Assembly (NCBI GenBank): GCA_028686135.1
Contig: JAQUCP010000019.1
Coordinates: 1 to 39,158 of the forward strand
Direction of reading: 5' to 3'
Source of the DNA: UBA12481 sp012523435
GTDB taxonomy: Bacteria > Bacteroidota > Bacteroidia > Bacteroidales > UBA12481
DNA: 39,158 nucleotides
In this document: piece after piece, positions 32,001-39,158 of the stretch
Layout of the letters: every line of letters begins with the position of its first letter
Position numbering within the stretch: position 1 is the stretch's first letter
The notes under the pieces: generated by a model
What the model saw: only the letters and a program-made list of their open reading frames with translations
Databases searched by the model: none
What the model was told of the DNA's origin: nothing
Position numbers and translations under genes: made by a program

Positions 32001-32618
32001 TTAATGGCGACCTTTATGGTTAGATTTTTGTGTTGGTCTCTTTCTTTTCACCGGGGTCATACTTCTTGGTGGTAGTTCCTTGATTTCAGCCAGAACAGTG
32101 CCAGGGGGTAGGACAAGCCTTCCTTTTGATAGGTCGCTCAATGCGTTAATGATGATTTCATCAGTAACATTGTCCTTATTCCAGGTCAGATACGATAATT
32201 TCATGTGGTTGGCGATCTGTTTGGCAAAATCGAAGCGTTGCTCGCCTTCTGGAATCTCCAGAGCTTTCTCAATTAATCCTTCCACGATCTTACCATAATG
32301 CTGATATCGGATCACAGTTGAAGGGTAGGGAACCTGTTCCGGTTTGCTGGCAAAATGGTCCATATCTGGCACATCAAAAGGTGAGTCGATATCCAGTTTG
32401 AAATTGGCGATGAGGTGCAGATGGTCCCAAAGTTTGTGTTTGTAGTCCCGATTATCGCGCAGAGTTGGATTGATGCTTCCCATAACCTGAATGATCGTAT
32501 GGGCTGCTAAATTCCTCATATCGCGGTCTGGTATGGTGATAGCATGATCAACCATCTCCTGGATGATCCGGCCGTATTCAGGCATTCTGAGTTTCTTGAG
32601 TTTATTTGCGTATTCCAT
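32001..32618 (-). CDS. DUF4290 domain-containing protein
   Basis: A 205-residue protein whose start, MEYANKLKKLRMPEYGRIIQ, and following MVDHAITIPDR and QVMGSINPTLRD match the Bacteroidota-restricted family DUF4290. It is mostly helical and has no signal peptide or membrane segment, with a basic tail (PVKRKRPTQKSNHKGRH) that could bind nucleic acid. Function unknown. It lies between uvrD/pcrA and murA in the same direction. Confidence 0.88.
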   Translation of the reverse strand: MEYANKLKKLRMPEYGRIIQEMVDHAITIPDRDMRNLAAHTIIQVMGSINPTLRDNRDYKHKLWDHLHLIANFKLDIDSPFDVPDMDHFASKPEQVPYPSTVIRYQHYGKIVEGLIEKALEIPEGEQRFDFAKQIANHMKLSYLTWNKDNVTDEIIINALSDLSKGRLVLPPGTVLAEIKELPPRSMTPVKRKRPTQKSNHKGRH

Positions 32619-32663
32619 TATGATTGATTGTGTTAGCTACTTTTAAAGCGTTGGATTAGATCA

Positions 32664-32671
32664 CAAAGATA
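32664..32671 (-). promoter_or_regulatory. Possible -7 box before DUF4290-murA
   Basis: TATCTTTG on the minus strand matches TAnnTTTG exactly and lies about 45 bases before the DUF4290 start, in the 66 bp gap after uvrD. No TTG occurs at the usual -33 spacing, so the call is weak. Confidence 0.35.
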
Positions 32672-32684
32672 GGTATTATCGGGC

Positions 32685-34976
32685 TCAATCTGTTACGATC
32701 TTCAAGCGGGCAAATCTCAGAAGCAACTGTTTCTGACCTGATTCCGCGAAGAACACGGTAGCTTTACGGTTGTTGCCTTCACCTTCGATCTGTAGAATTC
32801 GTCCCGGGCCAAATCTGGGGTGTTTGACTTTCATGCCGCTCTGGAGCTTATCGGGGTTGTCCGGCTCAAAGGATTCATCTTCAGCTGGGGATGGGGTGGC
32901 CGATCTTGTCGTAATAATTCTCCGGGCGGGAGGTCGAATCATGGATTCAGCAGGATTTGGATTGAAATCCGGTGCAGGTTTGCTTTGGCGATTAAGGCTT
33001 CCACCCATCCGAAGATATTTTGTATCGATTTCCCGGATAAATCGGCTTGGTCTTGTATCAACCAGGTTACCCCAGCGGTAGCGCGTTTGGGCGTGCGTAA
33101 TGAAGACCCCTTTCATGGCTCTTGTGATGGCAACATAGAACAATCTGCGCTCTTCCTCAATCTCTTTTGCAGTTCCGGTTGAGAACTGCGAAGGGAATAG
33201 ATCTTCCTCCACACCGGCAATAAATACATAGCCGAATTCCAATCCTTTTGCTGAGTGGATTGTCATGAGACACACCTTGTTGCGATCCTCGGGTTTCTCC
33301 TGATCCTGATCAGTCAGTAAGGATACATTCTGCAGAAACTGATCCAGGTTAGAACTATTTGAGCTGTTATCATCCTCTAATTCTGTTGGTTGCTCAGAAA
33401 ACTCCCTCATCCCATTCACCAGCTCCTGGATATTTTCAAATTTGCTTAGACCCTCCGGCGTCCGATCATATCGAAATTCCTCCAGAATTCCGGAAGTCTG
33501 CAATACGTGTACCGCCAGATTGTAGGCATTCATTTCAGCAGCTTGCTCGGTAAAACCTTCGATCATTTTTCGGAAGCTGAGTAGTTTCTCTGCCGTTCCA
33601 CGGTTGATGAGTGGTACTCGGGCAGCTGGATCTTCTAAAAGACTCCAGATCGGACAACCGGCGAGTGTTGCTGCTTCGGATAATCGAGACAGGGTCGTTT
33701 TTCCTATCCCGCGGGCAGGGAAATTGATAATCCGTCGGAGTGATTCATCATCTCGTTGGTTGACGATCAGACGGAAGTAGGCCAGGATGTCTTTTACCTC
33801 TTTGCGTTGATAAAAAGAGATGCTCCCATAAATCTTGTAGGGAATATTTTGTTTCCGACAGGCCTCCTCAAGAATACGGGATTGAGCATGGGTTCGGTAA
33901 AGTACGGCAAACTCATCGAAATCAACCTGATTGCGTAAATGGAGGTCCAGGATGCGGTTGGCAATCAGAAAACCTTCTTCCTGATCGGTAAGAGACTGAA
34001 TGATTTCAACCGGATCACCCGTTTCGTTCGCCGACCAGATCTCTTTGGGAATTCGACCCTGGTTGTTGGATATCAAGCTGTTAGCTGCTTCAACGATGGT
34101 TTTTGTCGATCGATAATTCTGTTCTAGCTTGAAGATTTTATATTCGGGGTAATCGTTTCGGAAGTTCAGGATATTCTCAATCCTGGCTCCTCTAAATGAA
34201 TAGATGCTTTGCGAATCATCTCCTACCACGCAGAGATTCCGACTGAGGCTGGCGAGCTGATTAACAATGGCATACTGCACCAGGTTAGTATCCTGATATT
34301 CGTCCACCAAGATGAATCGGAACTGGCTTCTGTAGCGGTCGAGGACTTCTGGATGGTTTTTAAAGAGAAGATAGGTATTTAGGAGCAGGTCGTCAAAATC
34401 CATGGCTCCTGCGTTCCGACACTTATGAGTGTAGGTTTGATAAATCCTTCCCATCTCTGGCTTCCTCGCAGATTCGTCCGCCGCGATCCATTCGCTCCTC
34501 GCGTGATAGGCCTCAGAAGTAACCAGTTGGTTTTTGGCAAAAGAAATTCGCCGCAACACTTCTCCAGGTGGGTAAACCTGATCATCCAGCTTGAGGTCCT
34601 TTAAAATGCTCTTAATTAGGCTTTTTGTGTCGTCCGTGTCATAGATGGTAAAGCTGCTTGGATAACCGATCAGCTCACTTTCCCGGCGTAGGATTCGGCT
34701 AAAAATGGAATGGAAGGTTCCCATCCACAAGGCACGGTTTGTCTCGATGCCAGTAAGCCGGTCGATCCGCTCCTTCATTTCCCTGGCAGCCTTATTAGTG
34801 AAAGTCAGAGCTAAGATATTACGGGCCGGGATCCCCTGCTCAATCAGGTAGGCGATTTTGAAAGTCAACACTCTGGTTTTCCCCGATCCGGCTCCTGCAA
34901 TGACAAGCACTGGGCCTTCAGTAGTTTTGACTGCCTCTTGTTGTACCGGATTCAGTTCTTTTAAAATAGAATTCAA
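32685..34976 (-). CDS. ATP-dependent DNA helicase, UvrD/PcrA type
   Basis: A superfamily 1A 3'-5' helicase of 763 residues for repair and replication. Seen: Q motif LNPVQQEAV, Walker A AGAGSGKT (27-34), motif Ia LALTFTNKAAREMKERI, motif II LVDEYQDTN, motif III VGDDSQSIYSFRGA, motif IV EQNYRST, motif V TIHSAKGLEFGYVFI and motif VI EERRLFYVAITRAM. The C-terminal Tudor-like piece (MKVKHPRFGPGRILQIEG) binds RNA polymerase in PcrA. The start is a TTG (34976-34974): the frame upstream holds no ATG, GTG or TTG before an in-frame stop 14 codons back. Confidence 0.96.
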   Translation of the reverse strand: MNSILKELNPVQQEAVKTTEGPVLVIAGAGSGKTRVLTFKIAYLIEQGIPARNILALTFTNKAAREMKERIDRLTGIETNRALWMGTFHSIFSRILRRESELIGYPSSFTIYDTDDTKSLIKSILKDLKLDDQVYPPGEVLRRISFAKNQLVTSEAYHARSEWIAADESARKPEMGRIYQTYTHKCRNAGAMDFDDLLLNTYLLFKNHPEVLDRYRSQFRFILVDEYQDTNLVQYAIVNQLASLSRNLCVVGDDSQSIYSFRGARIENILNFRNDYPEYKIFKLEQNYRSTKTIVEAANSLISNNQGRIPKEIWSANETGDPVEIIQSLTDQEEGFLIANRILDLHLRNQVDFDEFAVLYRTHAQSRILEEACRKQNIPYKIYGSISFYQRKEVKDILAYFRLIVNQRDDESLRRIINFPARGIGKTTLSRLSEAATLAGCPIWSLLEDPAARVPLINRGTAEKLLSFRKMIEGFTEQAAEMNAYNLAVHVLQTSGILEEFRYDRTPEGLSKFENIQELVNGMREFSEQPTELEDDNSSNSSNLDQFLQNVSLLTDQDQEKPEDRNKVCLMTIHSAKGLEFGYVFIAGVEEDLFPSQFSTGTAKEIEEERRLFYVAITRAMKGVFITHAQTRYRWGNLVDTRPSRFIREIDTKYLRMGGSLNRQSKPAPDFNPNPAESMIRPPARRIITTRSATPSPAEDESFEPDNPDKLQSGMKVKHPRFGPGRILQIEGEGNNRKATVFFAESGQKQLLLRFARLKIVTD

Positions 34977-35053
34977 AATTTCAATCTTTATGTACGCCGG
35001 AGAGCCTGTGAAACGTTATAAAAGGTGTGGAAGCTGCCCGGAATTGCTCAGGC

Positions 35054-35061
35054 CAAAAATA
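35054..35061 (-). promoter_or_regulatory. Possible -7 box of uvrD/pcrA
   Basis: TATTTTTG on the minus strand matches TAnnTTTG exactly, about 75 bases before the TTG start. The -33 position has no TTG. Confidence 0.3.
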
Positions 35062-35102
35062 GCAATTGTAAACCGGAGCATAGGGCAGGCAGGATCGATT
35101 TC

Positions 35103-35132
35103 TTGTGCAGAATTCTTAATATTGTACCTTAA
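35103..35132 (+). promoter_or_regulatory. Possible promoter of the T9SS-exported protein
   Basis: TTG (35103-35105), 19 bases, then TACCTTAA (35125-35132), two mismatches from TAnnTTTG, with the ATG at 35155. Confidence 0.3.
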
Positions 35133-35154
35133 TTTACTAACAGGATAGATTTTA

Positions 35155-36426
35155 ATGAAGTCGCATTTGATCAAGATAATTCGCAGATTAGCATTTTTGT
35201 CCTTTGCTCTGGTCCTGGCGATTCCGGCACAGCCGCAATCGGGTACGTACACGGTGAAAGTTTTGAATCCAGCTCTTGATACAGTCATCCGGATTTGTCC
35301 GGGACAGGGGTATAATTTCCGTGCGGAATGTTACAATGACGATGGCTCGCCATTTGATGATGATCAAGTTGATTACGTCTGGAGGATGGGGGGTCAGGGT
35401 CCAGTTCTGCCCGGTAATGCTCCGTCTTATGCCTTCCCTGAAGGTGGGCACTATCTTGTCAAGCTCACCGTAAGAGGTAAGGAGGGTCCGGATGCCATCA
35501 ACAGTCCGGAGATCCATGTTTTTGTTTCGATGGCACCCTATTTCACAGGTACTCGTCCTAATGATCAATCCCTTTGCAGTGGGGATGAGTTGATTCTTTC
35601 CGGTTTTGTCACACCAGTACCCTGGGTTGGTGATGGCTATCCATTTGAAAATGAATATCTTGCTGCAGATTTCAGATGGGACGGTATGGGAATCATTACC
35701 AATCAGGATGGGATTGCAAGGATTAATCCCCCAAGGGATCAGGGGCATTTGGATTATCTTTTTCGTGTCAAAGATGATTTTGGTTGTTTCTTTGATACCG
35801 CTTTCACCTTAAATGGAGTCGAAGCTGAGTTTACGATGGAGCCGAAAACGGGGGAAGCTCCCTTGGAGGTGAAATTCCAAATAAAAGATCCCTCCAATGG
35901 TGGGTTTGAGAGTAACATCTCTTATGAATTTGAGTTTTACGAACAGCAGGATTCGAACAATCTGATCAGAACCACTGAACTGCAGCACATTTTCGATAAT
36001 CCGGGTGTTTATCTTCCCCGTATGATTGCCAAATATAACCAATGCACCTACCGGTTTGCTCCTGAAGAAGAGGTGATCCGAGTGGATTCATCGTTGTTGG
36101 AGATCCCCAACGTGTTTACCCCTAATGGAGATGGATTTAACGACTATTTTCAGGTTAGTGCTCTGTCGCTTAAAACTTTTAAAGGGGTGATCTTCAACCG
36201 TTGGGGAAGGGTTCTTTTTGAGTGGGATGATCCAAAGACTTTGGAGAGTGGTTGGGATGGTCTTGATCGGAATAGTGGTAAAGAAGCTCCGGTGGGGACC
36301 TATTATTATGTGATTACCGCAACTGGTTACGATAGAGATCGTTCGAAGGACCCGGAGGATAGCGAATATCCTCACATCGAGTATCGAGGTGGAGTTTACA
36401 AAGGGTCGTTGATGCTCTTCCGTTAA
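35155..36426 (+). CDS. PKD-domain protein with T9SS type B sorting domain
   Basis: A 423-residue secreted protein. Signal peptide to about residue 25 (after IPAQPQ). A PKD-like domain (about 50-125, YVWRMGGQGP and GGHYLVKLTVRG), a middle region with two Cys (SLCSGDELILSG, FGCFFDTAF), and a second PKD-like domain (about 225-310, EAPLEVKFQI and NPGVYLPRMIA). The last 85 residues, beginning IPNVFTPNGDGFNDYF and continuing IFNRWGRVLFEW and APVGTYYYVI, are the gliding-motility-associated C-terminal domain that directs type IX export (type B). Role on the surface unknown. Monocistronic, closed by a strong terminator. Confidence 0.92.
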   Translation: MKSHLIKIIRRLAFLSFALVLAIPAQPQSGTYTVKVLNPALDTVIRICPGQGYNFRAECYNDDGSPFDDDQVDYVWRMGGQGPVLPGNAPSYAFPEGGHYLVKLTVRGKEGPDAINSPEIHVFVSMAPYFTGTRPNDQSLCSGDELILSGFVTPVPWVGDGYPFENEYLAADFRWDGMGIITNQDGIARINPPRDQGHLDYLFRVKDDFGCFFDTAFTLNGVEAEFTMEPKTGEAPLEVKFQIKDPSNGGFESNISYEFEFYEQQDSNNLIRTTELQHIFDNPGVYLPRMIAKYNQCTYRFAPEEEVIRVDSSLLEIPNVFTPNGDGFNDYFQVSALSLKTFKGVIFNRWGRVLFEWDDPKTLESGWDGLDRNSGKEAPVGTYYYVITATGYDRDRSKDPEDSEYPHIEYRGGVYKGSLMLFR

Positions 36427-36428
36427 AC

Positions 36429-36467
36429 AAAAAAACCTGGCAGGTAAAGCACCTGCCAGGTTTTTTT
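36429..36467. terminator. Bidirectional intrinsic terminator
   Basis: A perfect 17 bp stem, AAAAAAACCTGGCAGGT (36429-36445) with its complement (36451-36467), and a 5-base loop AAAGC. It separates the convergent T9SS-protein and EF-G-like genes and has T tracts in both directions. Confidence 0.93.
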
Positions 36468-36482
36468 GTTTTGTTGGGTGGC

Positions 36483-38633
36483 TTACTCTTCGTCGTCCGA
36501 AGTGTAAGCAGCTTGTAGTTTTTCCTGAACATCCGGTGGTACCAGGGCGTACTCCAGAAATCTCATTCCGTAGTTTGCTCTACCGTTAGTCAGTGAACTC
36601 AAAGCAGTTGAGTATTTATTCAGTTCAGCCAAAGGGACTTTAGCTTTCAGCTTCTCGTAGCGACCTTCAGAGTTCATTCCCAGAATCATAGCCCGGCGTC
36701 CTTGGAGGTCACTCATGACGTCACCCATCCGGTCGCTGGGGGTGAGTACTTCCACCTCATAGATCGGTTCCAGGATTTTTGGACCGGCTTTTCTGAAGGC
36801 ATCAGCAAAGGCTTTGGCACCAGCTAACTTGAACGAGATCTCGTTGGAGTCCACTGGGTGCATTTTCCCATCATAAACATAGACACGGATATCTCTGGCA
36901 TAGGATCCGGTGAGCGGTCCATTTTCCAGTTTTTCCATGATCCCTTTTTGGATAGCGGGCATAAACCTTGCATCAATGGATCCACCGACGATACAGTTAT
37001 GGTAGATCATCTTTCCGCCCCATTCGAGCTGAATCTCTTCTTTTCCACGAATCGAGAGCTGCATTTCTTTGCCGTCGATCTTGAAGGTGTTGCGGTCGGG
37101 GGCTCCCTCTTCGTGAGGTTCGATAATCATATGAACTTCACCAAACTGACCAGCTCCACCTGACTGCTTCTTGTGGCGATATTGAGCCTGAGCAACTTTC
37201 GTGATGGTTTCACGATAAGGTATGCGAGGAGGAAGATAATCCGTCGGGATCTTATAGATGTTATCCAGGAGCCACTTGACGATATTCAGGTGATACTCGC
37301 CTTGTCCGTGTAATATAATCTGTTTCAGTTCTTTGGAATACTCTACGCGCAGGGAGGGATCCTCTTCATGCAGGCGATGTAGAGCTTCACCCAATTTTTC
37401 TTCATCCGACTCCTCTTTCGCCTTAATAGCAGCGCGGAACTTCGGCTCGGGCATTTCTATTGGGGCAATCGGTGCATCAACACTTTTATCGGCTAGTGTA
37501 GTGAAGGTGCGCGTATCTTTCAATTTTACTGTAGCTCCGATATCTCCGGCATTGATTGTGTCAACCTTCTGACGGTTACGACCTGCCACCACAAATAATT
37601 GGGAGATCCGCTCTTTGGCGTTGGTGTTCAGATTGACAACATCAAGGCCTTCGGACAGTTTTCCGGAGATTACTTTAAAGAAGGATATATCACCCAGATG
37701 TTGTTCATTAAAGGTTTTAAACACGAACGCGATATTTTCTTTAGTATCACCTACTTTCACTTCCGTTCCGTTCGTCAGCTGATGGCTGAAATGATCGGGT
37801 GATGGGGCGTAGTTAATGACAAAGTCGCATAAACGCTTCGTTCCCTGTACGTTTTTTGCAGAGGTGCACAATACCGGGAAAACACCCCGTTCGGCCAGAC
37901 CCTTTTTGAGACCGGTCCGCATCTCTTCTTCCGTCAGCGTATCATTGGCGAAAAACACTTCCATCAGGCTTTCGTCAGCTTCTGCTGCCACTTCGACCAG
38001 GTGAGAATAGTAGGTTTCAACCTTATCGGTCTCGGATGCAGGGATATCGGATTCAATCGGCTCTCCGCCACCTGCGGGAAATTTGATTGCTTTTTTCCGG
38101 ATCACATCAATCACGGTATCAAAGGTTTCGCCCTCGTTTAGTGGGTATTGGACCACAACCACCCGGTGGCCGAAAGCCTCTTTTGCGCTTTCAACTGCCT
38201 TGTCGAAATGGGCTTTCTCGTGGTCAAGCTGATTGACAACAATTATGACGGGTTTAGTATGCTTATCCGTGTACCGCATCAGGGATTCGGTACCGACTTC
38301 GACTCCGTTTTGGGCGTTAATCAGCAGCAGAACCGAATCAGCAGCGTTCATTGCTGCTACGGTTGCTCCTACGAAATCATCAGCACCTGGCGTGTCGATG
38401 AAATTGATCTTGTGGTCTTTGTATTCCGTGTGCATCACGGAAGTGTAAACCGAGTTGCCACGTTCGTGCTCGATTTCGTGATTGTCAGATACGGTGTTCT
38501 TGCTGGCGATGTCACCCCGTCGGCTAATTACTCCACCATCAAAAAGCAGAGCTTCGGCCAGGGTGGTTTTCCCCGAACCTGAATTGCCTAACAGTGCAAG
38601 ATTTCGAATCTGATTGATCGGATAAACTTTCAT
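36483..38633 (-). CDS. EF-G2-like translation factor with degenerate GTPase motifs
   Basis: An elongation factor G paralogue of 716 residues with all five domains (domain II from about 290; domain IV has PYRETITK, GGAGQFGEVHMIIEP and GSIDARFMPAI; domain V has EPIYEVEVLTPSDRMGDVMS). The G domain is altered: G1 is GNSGSGKTT (usually AHIDAGKTT), G2 has ERGNSVYTS instead of ERGITI, G3 is DTPGADDF with Ala84 where the catalytic His stands (DTPGHVDF), and G4 is NQLD instead of NKxD. This fits the EF-G2 described in Bacteroides thetaiotaomicron, which supports translocation without GTP hydrolysis under nutrient limitation. It stands alone with its own promoter and AAGGGAG just before the ATG. Confidence 0.9.
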   Translation of the reverse strand: MKVYPINQIRNLALLGNSGSGKTTLAEALLFDGGVISRRGDIASKNTVSDNHEIEHERGNSVYTSVMHTEYKDHKINFIDTPGADDFVGATVAAMNAADSVLLLINAQNGVEVGTESLMRYTDKHTKPVIIVVNQLDHEKAHFDKAVESAKEAFGHRVVVVQYPLNEGETFDTVIDVIRKKAIKFPAGGGEPIESDIPASETDKVETYYSHLVEVAAEADESLMEVFFANDTLTEEEMRTGLKKGLAERGVFPVLCTSAKNVQGTKRLCDFVINYAPSPDHFSHQLTNGTEVKVGDTKENIAFVFKTFNEQHLGDISFFKVISGKLSEGLDVVNLNTNAKERISQLFVVAGRNRQKVDTINAGDIGATVKLKDTRTFTTLADKSVDAPIAPIEMPEPKFRAAIKAKEESDEEKLGEALHRLHEEDPSLRVEYSKELKQIILHGQGEYHLNIVKWLLDNIYKIPTDYLPPRIPYRETITKVAQAQYRHKKQSGGAGQFGEVHMIIEPHEEGAPDRNTFKIDGKEMQLSIRGKEEIQLEWGGKMIYHNCIVGGSIDARFMPAIQKGIMEKLENGPLTGSYARDIRVYVYDGKMHPVDSNEISFKLAGAKAFADAFRKAGPKILEPIYEVEVLTPSDRMGDVMSDLQGRRAMILGMNSEGRYEKLKAKVPLAELNKYSTALSSLTNGRANYGMRFLEYALVPPDVQEKLQAAYTSDDEE

Positions 38634-38691
38634 AACTCCCTTGGTTTCTGGATAATAGATTGACGTTTATTTCATTTCGAAATTTGGTGTG

Positions 38692-38721
38692 CAAAGCTAA
38701 GGTTTTTTTTAGATTCCCCAA
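38692..38721 (-). promoter_or_regulatory. Promoter of the EF-G2-like gene
   Basis: TTG (38721-38719), exactly 19 bases, then TAGCTTTG (38699-38692) on the minus strand, a full match to the Bacteroidota consensus. Transcription would begin near 38686 and give a leader of about 53 bases with a GGGAG ribosome site before the ATG at 38633. The spacer holds an A8 run. Confidence 0.65.
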
Positions 38722-38777
38722 GCGACCCTTCTGTCGCCTGGTTGGAACATGATCTAATCCGAAAGAGCTTCAGTTAG

Positions 38778-38972
38778 TTAATAATTGGAGTGGAGGTGGG
38801 TTTTAAATTGTCCGGGTGTAACGCCCGTATGTTCCCGAAAATGCTGGATGAAGGATGATTTTGACCGATATCCAATGGCGGCAAGAATGGCCGGCCCTAA
38901 GTGCACTAAACAAGTATTTCGGTGAACAGGAACACCCGTGAGGTTTGCTACATAGAAAAACAGTTGCGGCAT
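38778..38972 (-). pseudogene. Truncated AraC-type regulator remnant
   Basis: The last 34 residues, from PAILAAIGYRSKSSFIQHF to REHTGVTPGQFKTHL, match the second helix-turn-helix of AraC-family regulators (compare GFxSKSSFxxxFKKxTGxTPxxF). Just before is VANLTGVPVHR, like the recognition helix of the first helix-turn-helix, but the roughly 35 residues that should lie between are gone. Upstream of 38972 the frame runs antisense to a Kelch-like coding stretch and has no AraC character. The gene therefore looks broken both inside and at its 5' end. The exact left boundary is an estimate. Confidence 0.6.
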
Positions 38973-38975
38973 TAA

Positions 38976-39158
38976 AGTGAGCCCAGAGCACACATACAAA
39001 CAAAAAACCGTATAGCTGTGCTGAATGGCAAATGGTACATTTTCGGTGGAGTCCAAAACTACACTTCGGGTGATCGACAGATCAATCACCTGGTTAATTC
39101 AATCTATGAGTTCGACCCAACTGATAATGCATGGAATCTACTGGCTGCAACAAATCCG
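38976..39158 (+). CDS. Kelch-repeat fragment running off the window
   Basis: Read on the plus strand in frame from 38976 after a TAA (38973-38975), the 61 codons have Kelch character: PRAHIQTKN, AVLNGKWYIFGGVQNY with the Gly-Gly pair, and NSIYEFDPTDNAWNLLAATNP with the spaced Tyr and Trp. No start codon fits before the Kelch match, since the frame is closed by a stop immediately upstream, so the 5' part is missing. It either continues as a truncated gene to the right or is part of a pseudogene. It abuts the AraC remnant on the other strand. Confidence 0.6.

Noticed and set aside
35188..35748. 186-codon minus-strand frame opposite the T9SS-exported protein
   Set aside because: No family features; the plus strand has signal peptide, PKD domains and sorting domain.
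1..39158. CRISPR arrays, tRNA or rRNA genes, insertion sequences, phage genes, defence systems
   Set aside because: No regular repeat-spacer pattern, no tRNA-like folds noticed in the gaps, and no transposase, integrase or nuclease-effector coding region among the frames.

Overview
The window reads as chromosomal DNA of a member of the Bacteroidota. Evidence: a type IX secretion C-terminal domain protein, a PorV/PorQ-type outer-membrane protein, DUF4290 and DUF4492 proteins, a DAHP synthase with a C-terminal chorismate mutase, an EF-G2-like factor, promoters of the TTG-N19-TAnnTTTG type, and few Shine-Dalgarno sequences. Genes are dense and mostly housekeeping. I see no tRNA, rRNA, CRISPR array, insertion sequence or prophage.

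Region 1 (1-6400, minus strand) is an aromatic amino acid operon: pheA, an aminotransferase, tyrA, DAHP synthase/chorismate mutase, aroA, and aroC (cut by the left edge). Its first four coding regions are joined by short overlaps. In front of pheA lies an unannotated 32-codon leader peptide with the run YHYFFFFGFYF, followed by a strong intrinsic terminator and by sequences that can form a mutually exclusive antiterminator and an upstream protector hairpin. This is a complete ribosome-dependent Phe/Tyr attenuator and the most notable element here.

Region 2 (6450-13104) holds a large lipoprotein with one intact and one degenerate transglutaminase-like module (plus). It is followed by a minus-strand group: a tetrahaem NapC/NirT-type cytochrome fused to a sulfatase-modifying-factor fold, a Tat-exported Gfo/Idh/MocA oxidoreductase, and a Tat-exported sugar isomerase-like TIM barrel.

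Region 3 (13243-16321, plus) is a cytochrome bd operon: DUF4492, cydA, cydB and a 41-residue single-helix protein that may be a CydX-type subunit. Region 4 (16336-23274) has phospholipid genes (pssA; cdsA-psd), a PorV/PorQ-type protein, a small Cys-rich secreted protein, a LUD protein, ftsH and rsfS.

Region 5 (23347-34976) holds birA (plus) and a long minus-strand series: uvrD/pcrA, DUF4290, murA (Asp in place of the catalytic Cys), grpE, dnaJ, a NatAB-like ABC exporter, an NtrC-like response regulator without a DNA-binding domain, coaD and pyrE. Region 6 (35155-39158) has a T9SS-exported PKD protein, an EF-G2-like gene with decayed GTPase motifs, and two abutting gene fragments at the right edge (AraC-type on minus, Kelch-type on plus).
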